Source of the DNA: JANRIZ01 sp033764445
GTDB taxonomy: Bacteria > Verrucomicrobiota > Verrucomicrobiia > JAWXBN01
Assembly: GCA_033764445.1 (NCBI GenBank)
Contig: JANRIZ010000111.1
Span: 1 to 35,808, forward strand
Length of the DNA stretch: 35,808 bases
Direction: 5' to 3'
Position 1 is the first letter of the stretch, and every line of letters begins with the position of its first letter. The notes beneath the pieces are model-generated. The model saw only the letters and a list, made by a program, of their open reading frames with translations, was not told where the DNA came from and searched no databases. Shown one piece after another: positions 1 through 7,986 of the stretch. Position numbers and translations under genes: made by a program.

Positions 1-2
1 AG

Positions 3-139
3 TGTGGCGGACTCCCGGCCATCAGCCAGAGCCATTTTGCAGGAGACCCTCGCTCCGCTCGGACCTCCTGCAAAATGGCTCTGGCTGTGAAAAGTCCATG
101 TTTGCTCGCCCATAGTCCGGGTTTGATCGCACCGCCACA
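3..139. repeat. Nested long inverted repeat (MITE/REP-like or extrusion-prone hairpin)
   Basis: The core is a perfect 23-bp inverted repeat: left arm 23-45, right arm 65-87, separated by a 19-nt GC-rich loop (46-64). It is nested inside weaker outer complementarity: 8 bp at 3-10 with 132-139, and short matches 9-13/114-118 and 14-18/117-121. No T-run follows either arm, so it is not a typical intrinsic terminator. No ORF lies inside it. It could be a non-autonomous mobile element, a REP-type dyad or the 3' hairpin of a gene outside the window. The symmetry is directly visible; the identity is not known. Confidence 0.7.
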
Positions 140-268
140 GCACCTAATTTAGGATTGGGTAAGCACAGGGATTATTTTGAGTTAAAAATGAATTCCGGGA
201 ACAGAGGACAAGTCAAAACTAGAAAATATCTTGAAATCGAAACTGCCAATGGGATTTTGAATCAGAAA

Positions 269-280
269 TGTCACGTGACA
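269..280. promoter_or_regulatory. 12-bp perfect palindrome, candidate operator
   Basis: TGTCACGTGACA reads the same on both strands and sits about 43 bp upstream of the candidate -35 of the pil operon, a usual position for an activator or repressor dimer. The binding protein cannot be named; the spacing differs from the CRP consensus TGTGA-N6-TCACA. Confidence 0.4.
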
Positions 281-322
281 AAAATGACTTAACTTAAATA
301 ATTGCTTGCCTATGGTTTAGTT

Positions 323-351
323 TTGACGTAAATATGCAAAAAAAGTTTATT
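323..351 (+). promoter_or_regulatory. Candidate sigma-70 promoter of the pil operon
   Basis: TTGACG (323-328, 5 of 6 consensus bases) is followed after exactly 17 bp by TTTATT (346-351, 4 of 6). Transcription would begin about 50 nt before the pilM start. The surroundings are AT-rich. Confidence 0.45.
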
Positions 352-407
352 ACAAGAAAAATTAGGTGTAACGCTTTTAACCGTACCAACTAGCAAGTAA
401 TACCACC

Positions 408-1448
408 GTGAAAATCAAGAATCTCAGCGCCTTTCTGGGTCTGGACATCGGTTCGGAATCGATCAAAGCCGTTTATATTCAACGGTCCAAGGATGCCTAT
501 ATCCTATCGAGCTACACCATCAGCAAGCATGGGCTGACGGATTTTTCGGATCCAAATCTTCTGGGGCAGGCCATCAAAAAAACCATTTCCCAGCTGGGAA
601 AATCCTCCCGTCCGGTTTTTGTCACGTTTTCCTCCAAAAATCAGGTCCTCCGGTATCAACCCCTCAAAAACATCTCCGAGGAGGATACCCGGCAAAACCT
701 GAAGTTCAACAGCTCGACACTTTTGAACCAGGATTACTCGGAATATTATCTGGATTGTGCCAAATTGCCCATGGCGGCCCCCGCTGACCCGAAGGCCAAG
801 ATCGAGCAGGTCAAATTTCTCGTGGCCGGGGCCCCCAAGGCGGAAATTGATTGTTTGTACCAAGCCTTGTCGAAAATCAAACTCACTCCGGTGATGGTTC
901 AGATTTCCGGCGTGTCCCTGTTGAATTCCTTTGAGTTCAGCCGGATACAGGACTATCAGCAAAGTTCCTCCATTTTGGTGGATATCGGCCACAATCTGTC
1001 GCTGATCACCATTGTCAACAAAGGGGTGCCGGAATTGGCCCGCGTGCTGTCATTCGGAGGAAAAAACATCACGGAGGAAATCGCCAAGGACATGGGGTGT
1101 GACCCCTTTGCCGCGGAACAGGCCAAAATCCGGGGGGATGAGAATGCCTTGGCATCCATAGAAAACAGCCTCAGCCAGCTGATCCGTGAAATCCAGGCTT
1201 CCATGAACTATGCGGAAAATTCCCTCAGTGCGGATATCAAACGGATCCACCTTTCCGGAGGCATGGCCCGGTCCAGCCAGATCCGCGACACCATTGCCAA
1301 TGCCGTCGGTTTGCCTGCGGAAATCTGGAGTCCGCTTGACGGACTGGAGGTCAAGCTGAAGTCCGGACCTTCGGAAACGATCCAGGCGGATTTTTGTGCC
1401 CTGCCCCCCGCTATCGGAGCGGCGATTGAAGGGTTGTACAACATTTAA
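408..1448 (+). CDS. pilM: Type IV pilus assembly protein PilM (actin-like ATPase)
   Basis: This is an actin/FtsA-fold cytoplasmic protein that binds the short N-terminal tail of PilN and couples the inner-membrane alignment complex of type IV pili to the cytoplasmic motors. The N-terminal nucleotide-binding signature is visible (LGLDIGSESIKAV, residues about 11-23), as are a second phosphate-loop-like segment (ILVDIGHNLSLITIV, about 188-202) and a late glycine motif (HLSGGMARSS). The length of 346 aa is normal for PilM. There is no signal peptide or membrane segment, as expected. It opens a five-gene operon in the order pilM-N-O-P-secretin, which is the strongest support for the name. The ATG start is preceded by AT-rich sequence without a good Shine-Dalgarno. 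The pilus motor genes (pilB, pilT, pilC) and pilins are not in this window. Confidence 0.85.
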   Translation: MKIKNLSAFLGLDIGSESIKAVYIQRSKDAYILSSYTISKHGLTDFSDPNLLGQAIKKTISQLGKSSRPVFVTFSSKNQVLRYQPLKNISEEDTRQNLKFNSSTLLNQDYSEYYLDCAKLPMAAPADPKAKIEQVKFLVAGAPKAEIDCLYQALSKIKLTPVMVQISGVSLLNSFEFSRIQDYQQSSSILVDIGHNLSLITIVNKGVPELARVLSFGGKNITEEIAKDMGCDPFAAEQAKIRGDENALASIENSLSQLIREIQASMNYAENSLSADIKRIHLSGGMARSSQIRDTIANAVGLPAEIWSPLDGLEVKLKSGPSETIQADFCALPPAIGAAIEGLYNI

Positions 1449-1460
1449 CCTCCCCCACGT

Positions 1461-2063
1461 ATGCCCTTAAAAATCAACCTCATCCACGAGCAGCAGGAAA
1501 TCCTGGCCATTCAGGCCAAGGATCCGTTGAAGTTTGTGATCATGGGAACGGTGTCCGTGCTGGTCCTTCTGGCGGCCTACACGGGCTACGTATACATGAA
1601 GTATTCGGGGGTCGTCTCCGTCAATACCCAAGCCGTCAACAAGTGGAACACTGTCGAAAAGAAATACAAGGAGCTTTTGGAACAGGAAAAAAGCCAGAAT
1701 GCCCTTCAAGCCAAAGCGGACAGTCTGGATCGGACGGTGAACAAAAAGGTTCTGATCGCCAACTTTTTGGATGATCTCCGAACCTTTATCCGCCCCGAAA
1801 TGAAGTTGTCCTCCATGACCCTCTCCCGCACCGGTGAAAATGAGATCAATGTCAAGTACAACGCCACCTGGGTGGGTGAATCCGCACAGGAAAATGTGGG
1901 TAAATACTACAATGAACTCGAAGGCGGCAAAATCAAAATCAAGGGGTATGAAATGGCGCCCGGCTCCCTCAATCCGCTGACGCTTGCCAACACAGACAAT
2001 GCCACCCGGGTCAGTTTCTCGATTGCATTCAGATTGAAGGCCAATTTGGAGGAACGCAAATGA
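1461..2063 (+). CDS. PilN-like inner-membrane pilus alignment protein
   Basis: A bitopic inner-membrane protein of 200 aa. A short cytoplasmic N-terminus begins MPLKINLIHEQQE; PilN proteins use a similar xxINLLP-type stretch to bind PilM. One transmembrane helix follows (about residues 27-46), then a Lys/Glu/Gln-rich coiled coil (about 62-95), then an alpha/beta periplasmic domain. Sequence similarity to PilN is weak by eye. The call rests on topology, the NLI motif and position directly after pilM (12-bp gap), with a 4-bp ATGA overlap into the PilO-like gene, which suggests translational coupling. Confidence 0.65.
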   Translation: MPLKINLIHEQQEILAIQAKDPLKFVIMGTVSVLVLLAAYTGYVYMKYSGVVSVNTQAVNKWNTVEKKYKELLEQEKSQNALQAKADSLDRTVNKKVLIANFLDDLRTFIRPEMKLSSMTLSRTGENEINVKYNATWVGESAQENVGKYYNELEGGKIKIKGYEMAPGSLNPLTLANTDNATRVSFSIAFRLKANLEERK

Positions 2064-2617
2064 AGTTATCCAAGGAAAAAATCCAAAGCCTGGTCCTGGC
2101 CGGCATGGTCTTTGCCGGTCTGGTGTATGTCATGGTCGTGATGATGATACTCCCCTGGCAGGCCAAAATCGTGGTTTTGACCAAAAAAACCGAGGAATTG
2201 AACAAAAAAATCAAGGATGCGGAAGCCCATGGCAAACGGATCACGGATGCGGAAGCCACCGCCAAGCGCAATGAGGAAATGGTCAAACACTTTGAAGCCG
2301 ACATGCCGACCACCCCGATCATCACCTTTTATCCCCCGCTGATCAAAAAGGAGATTGTTTACAAGGATATCGTGTTTTCGCAGCCCAGCATGGTGAACCT
2401 TTCCCCGGATCTCGCGGTGGTGGGGAATGATTTCAAAAGAATCGGATGGGTTCTGACCGGTGAGGGCCTTTCCTATCACGACCTCGGGTTGCTGATGGAA
2501 AAGGTTGAAAACAAAAATCCCCTCTGGGAATTTCTGGCTCTCGAAATCACTGAGAATCCCAACAACCAGATGAAACACTTCTTCAAAATCACCTTTGGAA
2601 CAGTGACCCGGAAATAG
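2060..2617 (+). CDS. PilO-like inner-membrane pilus alignment protein
   Basis: A 185-aa bitopic membrane protein with the PilO layout: a short Lys-rich cytoplasmic N-terminus, one transmembrane helix (about residues 10-31), a charged coiled coil (about 38-80, KKTEELNKKIKDAE...), then a small periplasmic ferredoxin-like domain. In known systems PilO dimerises with PilN and holds PilP, forming the ring that links the PilM platform to the secretin. Its start overlaps the stop of the previous gene (ATGA), and its stop is 4 bp from the next gene. Identification is by architecture and gene order rather than a diagnostic motif. Confidence 0.6.
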   Translation: MKLSKEKIQSLVLAGMVFAGLVYVMVVMMILPWQAKIVVLTKKTEELNKKIKDAEAHGKRITDAEATAKRNEEMVKHFEADMPTTPIITFYPPLIKKEIVYKDIVFSQPSMVNLSPDLAVVGNDFKRIGWVLTGEGLSYHDLGLLMEKVENKNPLWEFLALEITENPNNQMKHFFKITFGTVTRK

Positions 2618-2621
2618 GATC

Positions 2622-3086
2622 ATGAAAACATTCCCCCATACTCCCCTTTCCCCCTGCGCCACCGTGGCGTGCGCCGGACTGGTGCTTTTTCTGATGACAT
2701 CCCCCGTGTCTGCGGAGGACGCAAACACAAAGGGGTTTGTGACTCTTAAAACCCGTTATCCCGCCTCCCATGTGAAGGACAAGGTCCGGGATCCCTTTTG
2801 GAATGTCGGGTTTAATCCAAAGGATGGGGATGAATCCAAGCCTGTGGAGGCTGCCAAACCACTGCTTCCACCCGAAGCCATTCATATCACGGGAATTACG
2901 GGCGTTGTGGGAACCAGCAATGTGACGGTCACCCTCAACAACAAGTACATTGTGGACCTGAATGAGGATTTCGATTTTGAGTATCAGGGAAACTACTATT
3001 CCCTCAAAATCCTTGATCTGAATGATGAGTCCGCAACGATTTTAGTGAACGGAAAAGATAAAATCACAGCATCGTTTAATAGGTAA
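2622..3086 (+). CDS. PilP-like periplasmic pilus protein
   Basis: A 154-aa exported protein. A signal peptide covers about residues 1-31 (hydrophobic core, cleavage near VSA-ED); no lipobox cysteine at the cleavage site is seen, whereas classical PilP is often a lipoprotein. After a proline- and charge-rich linker with a KVRDPFWNVGF segment (PilP proteins carry an RDPF-type motif before the folded part), a small beta-rich domain (about 85-154) would contact the secretin. It lies 4 bp after the PilO-like gene and just before the secretin gene. The role is inferred from position plus the RDPF-like motif. Confidence 0.6.
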   Translation: MKTFPHTPLSPCATVACAGLVLFLMTSPVSAEDANTKGFVTLKTRYPASHVKDKVRDPFWNVGFNPKDGDESKPVEAAKPLLPPEAIHITGITGVVGTSNVTVTLNNKYIVDLNEDFDFEYQGNYYSLKILDLNDESATILVNGKDKITASFNR

Positions 3087-3107
3087 ACAATTAATTCACA
3101 AACATTT

Positions 3108-3137
3108 TTGATGACATTTTACATAAAATTTGATAAT
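3108..3137 (+). promoter_or_regulatory. Candidate internal promoter for the secretin gene
   Basis: TTGATG (3108-3113, 4 of 6) and GATAAT (3132-3137, 5 of 6) are separated by 18 bp in an AT-rich gap between the PilP-like gene and the secretin gene. Secretins are needed in different amounts from inner-membrane subunits, so a separate promoter is plausible but unproven. Confidence 0.35.
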
Positions 3138-3160
3138 TAGATAAATACTGAGGTATGATT

Positions 3161-5086
3161 ATGAAAACAAAAATCCACACACTCCTTGCCATGCTTATGG
3201 TGTTCTGTTCTGTCTTGCGTGCCCAGCAAACAGCGGCGCCGGACTCTGCCGCCACAGCACCCTCTGCAAGCGCCCCCGCCCCCTCTTCCCAGGGAATTGT
3301 CATCGAATATGTGGATCAGGATCTGAATGCGGTCTTGCGTGCCTTGGCCCGTCGCGCAGGGATCAATCTGGTCATTGGACCGGGTGTGTCCGGGACAGTC
3401 ACCATCCGTCTGACCAATGTGTCTTTTGAGGACGCCATCAAAATCATCGTGGCCGCCCAGAATCTCTCCTATACCCGGGATGAAGTCCTGAATGTTTCCT
3501 ACGTGCGCACCGCCGCCGCCCAGGTCCAGGAGCCCACCCAGCCGGATTCCTACACGTTCAATTACGCCCGGGCGGATGCCAACCTCATCGGCCTGATCCA
3601 GCGGACGATCCTCAAGAGCGGGCAGGCTCCCCAGATTGACACCCGCACAAACCGTATTTTTTACAATGAGGTGGTCTCCAACCTCGAGAATGCGAAGAAA
3701 AAGATCGCCGAATTGGATTCCCCCACCAAACAGGTGATGATTGAGACACGGGTCATTGATGTGGATATGACCGCCAGCCAACAGTATGGTTTTGACTGGA
3801 GTTCCATCACCACCGGGACCATCAATGCGGGTGTGGTCGCGGCCCCGGTGACAGGGGGTGCCTCTCTGGTCAATCCAACCACCGCCTTCAACTTTTTTAA
3901 CACCCTCCAAGGCAACAACCCGGCCCAGTCCTTCGCCATCCTCACCCCCAGCCAGTTTAATTTCTCCTGGACTTTCATCAATTCCGATGCCGAAAACAAA
4001 TTGCTGGCCAGCCCCCGCGTCGTGGTTCTGGACAACCAACGGGCCACCATTGACATCAACGACCGTCAGGACATCACCTTCGGTGCCGCGGCCACAGGCG
4101 GCGGCGGCGGCACGAGCGGCGGGGTCGCGACTCCCCCTCCAAATTTCTCGGCCATTCGCGGCAATCGCCTGGAAATCACCCCGCAGATCAACAACCGCAA
4201 CTTCATCACCATGAACGTCACCCCCACGATCACGGACTTCACCCCGGCCTCCTCGGTGGGTGGTGGCACGGCCGTCGGCGGCATCGTGGTCATTGACACC
4301 TCCTCTCCCTCCTTCATCACGGTTGTCAATCCGACGGTCCGCACCAGCACGCTCAACACCACGGTGTTCATCAAGTCCGGCAACACGCTGGCGGTGGGGG
4401 GCCTGGTGCGTGACAACGACTCCAAGACAAAAACAAAAGTCCCTGTTCTGGGTGACATCCCGGGGCTGGGTTACCTGTTCCAAAACCGTGTCAACCGGGC
4501 CGCCAAACGGAACATTCTCGTGTTTGTCACCCCCACGGTCATTTGGGACCCCACGGATGCCGAACCGGATGTGATGGGGTTGACAAAACCAAACACCGGC
4601 TTTGAAACGCAATACGACAAGCTCGATTTGGAGGACATGAATCTTTACGCGGAACCCAAAGCCTGGAAAAACAATGCCAAGGGCGCCTTCAAACTGGTCA
4701 CCAATGAAAACAACGGGGACGGCTCCGATGTCGGTTCCTCCGGGCAAAATGCCACCGGGAACGATTCCTCCACCCCCTCGAATCTGATGAGGATCAACCC
4801 GTCGCTGGCTCCCTCTGTCGAAACGGAACCGACAGCCCCGGCCCCTGTTGAGACCGCCCCGGTGGAAACAGCCCCCGTGGAGCAACCCGCCCCCGCCCCG
4901 GTCGAAGCCACTCCGACAACAACGGACCCTGCCGCCACAACCGCCCCGGTGGAATCCGCCCCGGCGGCTCCCACGGTGGAAACGGCTCCTGCCGCGCCGA
5001 CGGAACCTGCGCCGCCCGCGCCGGTCGAAACGGCTCCGGGCGCCACCAATGCCGCCCCGGTTGAGGTCCCCGCCCCGGGGAACTGA
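3161..5086 (+). CDS. pilQ: Type IV pilus secretin (PilQ/GspD family)
   Basis: This is the outer-membrane channel through which the pilus passes. A signal peptide (about residues 1-22, ending near LRAQQ) leads into an STN/N0-like domain (about 45-105, VDQDLNAVLRALARRAGINLV), an N1-type repeat (about 125-190), and the C-terminal secretin domain (about 190-455) with the hallmark VPVLGDIPGLGYLFQ. After the barrel the protein continues for roughly 180 residues, ending in an Ala/Pro/Val/Glu-rich tail. I chose the ATG at 3161 over that at 3155, because the GAGG at 3150-3153 is 7 nt from 3161 but only 1 nt from 3155; this gives 641 aa. It is shorter at the N-terminus than proteobacterial PilQ, since no AMIN domains are seen. 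It is the last gene of the pil operon. Confidence 0.85.
   Translation: MKTKIHTLLAMLMVFCSVLRAQQTAAPDSAATAPSASAPAPSSQGIVIEYVDQDLNAVLRALARRAGINLVIGPGVSGTVTIRLTNVSFEDAIKIIVAAQNLSYTRDEVLNVSYVRTAAAQVQEPTQPDSYTFNYARADANLIGLIQRTILKSGQAPQIDTRTNRIFYNEVVSNLENAKKKIAELDSPTKQVMIETRVIDVDMTASQQYGFDWSSITTGTINAGVVAAPVTGGASLVNPTTAFNFFNTLQGNNPAQSFAILTPSQFNFSWTFINSDAENKLLASPRVVVLDNQRATIDINDRQDITFGAAATGGGGGTSGGVATPPPNFSAIRGNRLEITPQINNRNFITMNVTPTITDFTPASSVGGGTAVGGIVVIDTSSPSFITVVNPTVRTSTLNTTVFIKSGNTLAVGGLVRDNDSKTKTKVPVLGDIPGLGYLFQNRVNRAAKRNILVFVTPTVIWDPTDAEPDVMGLTKPNTGFETQYDKLDLEDMNLYAEPKAWKNNAKGAFKLVTNENNGDGSDVGSSGQNATGNDSSTPSNLMRINPSLAPSVETEPTAPAPVETAPVETAPVEQPAPAPVEATPTTTDPAATTAPVESAPAAPTVETAPAAPTEPAPPAPVETAPGATNAAPVEVPAPGN
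4827..5074 (+). repeat. Degenerate APVET-type coding repeats at the secretin C-terminus
   Basis: The DNA encodes about 80 residues made almost only of A, P, V, E and T, with repeated APVET / APVES / APVEQ units and recurring GCCCCGGTGGAA-like DNA words. It lies downstream of the folded secretin domain. Such tracts are prone to slippage and may act as a flexible periplasmic or peptidoglycan-spanning tail. Confidence 0.7.
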
Positions 5087-5104
5087 TCCTCCCCTCCCCT
5101 TTTC

Positions 5105-5132
5105 AAGCCGCCTGGAAACAGGCGGCTTTTTT
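5105..5132 (+). terminator. Intrinsic terminator of the pil operon
   Basis: A perfect 10-bp stem (5105-5114 with 5119-5128) with a GAAA tetraloop is followed by a T-run to 5132. It lies 18 bp after the secretin stop. The minus-strand side has no good U-tract, so it mainly serves the plus strand, although it directly abuts the stop codon of the convergent lolC/E gene. Confidence 0.9.
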
Positions 5133-6381
5133 ATTCACGGCGCAGGGCCTCCAACGGTCCCAGACGGGACGCCCACAGCGACGGAATCAGCCCGGCCAAC
5201 GTGCAGATACCGGTGGCCATCAGACAGATCATCGCAATTTCCACGGGATTGATGATGGCCGGAATCTCATAGAACTCATACACCTTTCGGGAAAACACCT
5301 CGATGCCAAAGGTGTGTCCCAGAAAATCCTTCAGGGGATTCCGAAACTGCAGCAGCAACAAACCCGCCCCCGCCCCGATCAGTGATCCAAAGGCTCCGAT
5401 ACACAGTCCCTGGCTGGTAAAAATGGCCATGATCTGCCAATCACGGGCGCCCAAGGCCTTGAGCAACCCGATTTCCCGGGTCTTCTGAACGGTCACCGTG
5501 ATCAGTGTGCTCATGATGCAAAACCCCGACACAATGATGCTCATGGTCAGGATGATAAACATCAGGATCCGCTCCTGGACAATGGCATTAAAACGGGGTC
5601 GGTCCAAATCCATCCAGGTCCGCGCACGCACCGGGGGCATGAGTCTGGAATTGAGTTCCCGGGCCACTTCATCCACCCGGTCCAGGTCCCGTGTTTTTAC
5701 GGCGATCCCATGCACCCCTGCCCCGAGATTGTAATACCTCTGGGCGGTGGCCAGGGAAGTCAGCATGAAGGTCGAGTCAAACTGGTAGACTCCGCTCTGG
5801 AAGATGCCTGCCACCACCAGTTCCGATGGCAGGAAAAATTCCTTGTTCCGGTTCGACGAGGGGATCAGACTGGCGAAATTCCGGGGCGCGTAAACGGTGA
5901 TGTGATCCCCGACGGTCAGCCCCATCTGCACGGCAAGTTCCACTCCCACGACCACCCCGTCATCCCCGGGGTCCTTGGCCCCTTCAATGACAAATTCCCC
6001 GAGTCTGTTGACCCGGCCCTCCCGTTGAAAATCGATGCCGCGGATCATCGGGGTATGCACCCGCCCCCTGGCCTCGATGAGCACGGGGCCATTGACATAC
6101 GGCGCATAGGCCTCCACGTCACGGGTCTGGGCCAGGACCTCATACACGGCCTCCGGCTGACGGATCATCCCCCCGGGATTGACAAGGTAGAGGGGGGAAT
6201 AAAACGACAGCATCTTCTCCCGGAATTCCCGGCTGAATCCACTCATCACCGAAATGACGACAATCAGCACCGCCACACCCACGGTCACTCCCGCCACGGC
6301 GATGACGCTGATGATCGAGACAAACGTCCTTTTGGGCTGGAGATACCGCAACGCCAGAAAAAGTTCAAAGGGCGGTTTCAT
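5131..6381 (-). CDS. Lipoprotein-releasing ABC transporter permease, LolC/LolE family
   Basis: An inner-membrane permease of the system that extracts outer-membrane lipoproteins from the inner membrane. The N-terminus FELFLALRYLQPKRTFVSIISVIAVAGVTVGV is typical of LolC/E: a short cytoplasmic part, TM1 (about residues 19-45), a large periplasmic domain (about 46-265), then a FtsX-type domain with three TM helices and the loop TREIGLLKALGARDWQI. I use the ATG at 6381 (416 aa), which matches family starts. A GTG at 6408 overlapping the lysS stop (GTGA) would add nine residues. The partner ATPase LolD, usually next door, is not in this window. It probably forms an operon with lysS upstream. Confidence 0.85.
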   Translation of the reverse strand: MKPPFELFLALRYLQPKRTFVSIISVIAVAGVTVGVAVLIVVISVMSGFSREFREKMLSFYSPLYLVNPGGMIRQPEAVYEVLAQTRDVEAYAPYVNGPVLIEARGRVHTPMIRGIDFQREGRVNRLGEFVIEGAKDPGDDGVVVGVELAVQMGLTVGDHITVYAPRNFASLIPSSNRNKEFFLPSELVVAGIFQSGVYQFDSTFMLTSLATAQRYYNLGAGVHGIAVKTRDLDRVDEVARELNSRLMPPVRARTWMDLDRPRFNAIVQERILMFIILTMSIIVSGFCIMSTLITVTVQKTREIGLLKALGARDWQIMAIFTSQGLCIGAFGSLIGAGAGLLLLQFRNPLKDFLGHTFGIEVFSRKVYEFYEIPAIINPVEIAMICLMATGICTLAGLIPSLWASRLGPLEALRRE

Positions 6382-6404
6382 GACGGTGCGGATTCCCGAA
6401 AAAA

Positions 6405-7883
6405 TCACTCCCTCGGCTTGAGCAGGGGAAAGAGGATGACATCCCGGATCGACTCCACACCGGTCAGCAAAACGGCCAGCCGGTCTATCCCCACCCCGAT
6501 GCCTCCGGCGGGGGGCATGCCATAGGAAAGGGCCTCCAGAAAATCCTCATCCAGCTTCTGGGTTTCCTCCCCGGCCTGTGCCTCCAATCGACGGCGCTGC
6601 ACCAGGGGATCATTCAATTCGGAATAACCGGGGGAGACCTCCTGTCCATTGATGATCAGTTCGTACACGTCGACCAGATGCGCCTCCTGCCGGTTCTGAC
6701 GGGCCAGCGGAACCAGTTCGGCGGGCAGATGGGTGTAAAAGACGGGATTGAAGGTCTCCGCCTCGACCTTCTTTTCAAAAATCTGGTTGGTGATCTCAAA
6801 ATCCTCCATCTCGTCGGAGACTTCAATCCCCCACCCCCGGCACTGCGACAGCTTTTCCGCCCGGCCCAGGCCAAACCATCCCTCCCCGGCCACCTTGCGG
6901 ATGGCGTCCTCATACCGGATCCGAGGCCAGGGACCTGTCAAATCAATGGTGCGGACGATGGCCCCCTCCATGTTTCTGATGTCCACGGTCAGGCTCCCGT
7001 TGAGGGTGCGGGCCAGATGACAGATCATTTCCTCGACCAGGCCGGCCATGCGCTCGAAATCCGCATAGGCCCAATAGGCTTCCAGCATCGTAAACTCCGG
7101 ATTGTGCTTGCGGGAAATGCCCTCGTTGCGGAAATTGCGGTTCAGCTCAAACACCTTTTCAAAACCGCCGACCAGCAGCCTCTTCAGATACAGCTCCGGG
7201 GCGATCCGCATGAACAGCTCCAGGTCCAGCGCATTGTGATGGGTCGTGAACGGACGTGCCGCCGCACCCCCGGCGACCGATTGCATCATGGGTGTTTCCA
7301 CCTCCATGAACCCGCGATCCTGCATGAACCGGCGGATTTCCGCCACCATGGCAAACCGCTTGCGAAAGACGGTCCGAACCTCGTCATTGACGATCAGATC
7401 GACGTAGCGCTGACGGTACCGCTGTTCGGTGTCGGTCAGCCCGTGCCATTTGTCGGGGAGCGGATGGAGAGACTTGGTCAGCATCCTCACCTCGGAAACC
7501 TTCACACTCGGTTCACCGCTTTTGGTCACAAAAAGGCTGCCTTTGATCCCCACAATGTCACCCAGATCGGTCAGGCTCTTGAAAACCTCAAAGGCCTCCT
7601 CCCCAACGGAATTTTTCTGGATGTAAAGCTGGATCCGTCCGGTGCCATCCTTGAGATCGGCAAACTGGCTTTTGCCCATGTCCCGCCGGGTCATGATCCG
7701 CCCCGCCAACACGACCTCCACTGAGGCCAACCCCGCCTCATCCCGACCTTCCTCAAAATGTGCCCGGACCCGGCTGACCGAATGGGTGACGGGAAAGGCT
7801 GCGCCAAAGGGGTCGATTCCCCGGGTCCTGAGGGCTTCCATTTTTTCGATGCGCTGCTGAATGAGGATGTGGGTTTCTTCCAT
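6405..7883 (-). CDS. lysS: Lysine--tRNA ligase, class II
   Basis: Charges tRNA-Lys with lysine in the cytoplasm. The 492 aa are standard for bacterial LysS. An N-terminal OB-fold anticodon-binding domain (about residues 58-160, VVLAGRIMTRRDMGKSQFADL) is followed by the class II catalytic core: motif 1 around RRFMQDRGFMEVETPMM, motif 2 FRNEGISRKHNPEFTMLEAYW, and motif 3 GIGVGIDRLAVLLTG near the C-terminus. All the expected ATP- and lysine-contact motifs appear intact. It is the first gene of a two-gene unit with the LolC/E permease downstream. Confidence 0.95.
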   Translation of the reverse strand: MEETHILIQQRIEKMEALRTRGIDPFGAAFPVTHSVSRVRAHFEEGRDEAGLASVEVVLAGRIMTRRDMGKSQFADLKDGTGRIQLYIQKNSVGEEAFEVFKSLTDLGDIVGIKGSLFVTKSGEPSVKVSEVRMLTKSLHPLPDKWHGLTDTEQRYRQRYVDLIVNDEVRTVFRKRFAMVAEIRRFMQDRGFMEVETPMMQSVAGGAAARPFTTHHNALDLELFMRIAPELYLKRLLVGGFEKVFELNRNFRNEGISRKHNPEFTMLEAYWAYADFERMAGLVEEMICHLARTLNGSLTVDIRNMEGAIVRTIDLTGPWPRIRYEDAIRKVAGEGWFGLGRAEKLSQCRGWGIEVSDEMEDFEITNQIFEKKVEAETFNPVFYTHLPAELVPLARQNRQEAHLVDVYELIINGQEVSPGYSELNDPLVQRRRLEAQAGEETQKLDEDFLEALSYGMPPAGGIGVGIDRLAVLLTGVESIRDVILFPLLKPRE

Positions 7884-7934
7884 AAAAGTGGGAACTGACG
7901 CTACAACAAACCGGGGGGGTTGCCTAGCAGGTTA

Positions 7935-7967
7935 TAAAAAAAGGCGCCCCGGACTCCGGAGCGCCTT
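7935..7967 (-). terminator. Intrinsic terminator downstream of xylA
   Basis: On the minus strand a GC-rich stem (AAGGCGCTCC paired with GGGGCGCCTT, 7941-7967, one mismatch in the middle) is followed by a run of seven T (7935-7941). It starts about 20 bp after the xylA stop. Confidence 0.88.
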
Positions 7968-7986
7968 GAATGCCGGTCTGGCCGGA

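Larger units (their letters stand above)
140..407. other. AT-rich intergenic region upstream of the pil operon
   Basis: No coding signal is seen here on either strand. The stretch is clearly more AT-rich than the genes that follow. It contains a perfect 12-bp palindrome (269-280) and a sigma-70-like promoter (323-351), both listed separately. The leader between the promoter and pilM is about 50 nt and shows no strong hairpin. Confidence 0.5.

Noticed and set aside
3137..4885. Long minus-strand open frame (582 codons) opposite the secretin gene
   Set aside because: It is an antisense shadow of a strongly supported secretin: the composition is rich in G, H, R and D, it has no domain, and it runs through codon-biased sequence of the real gene.
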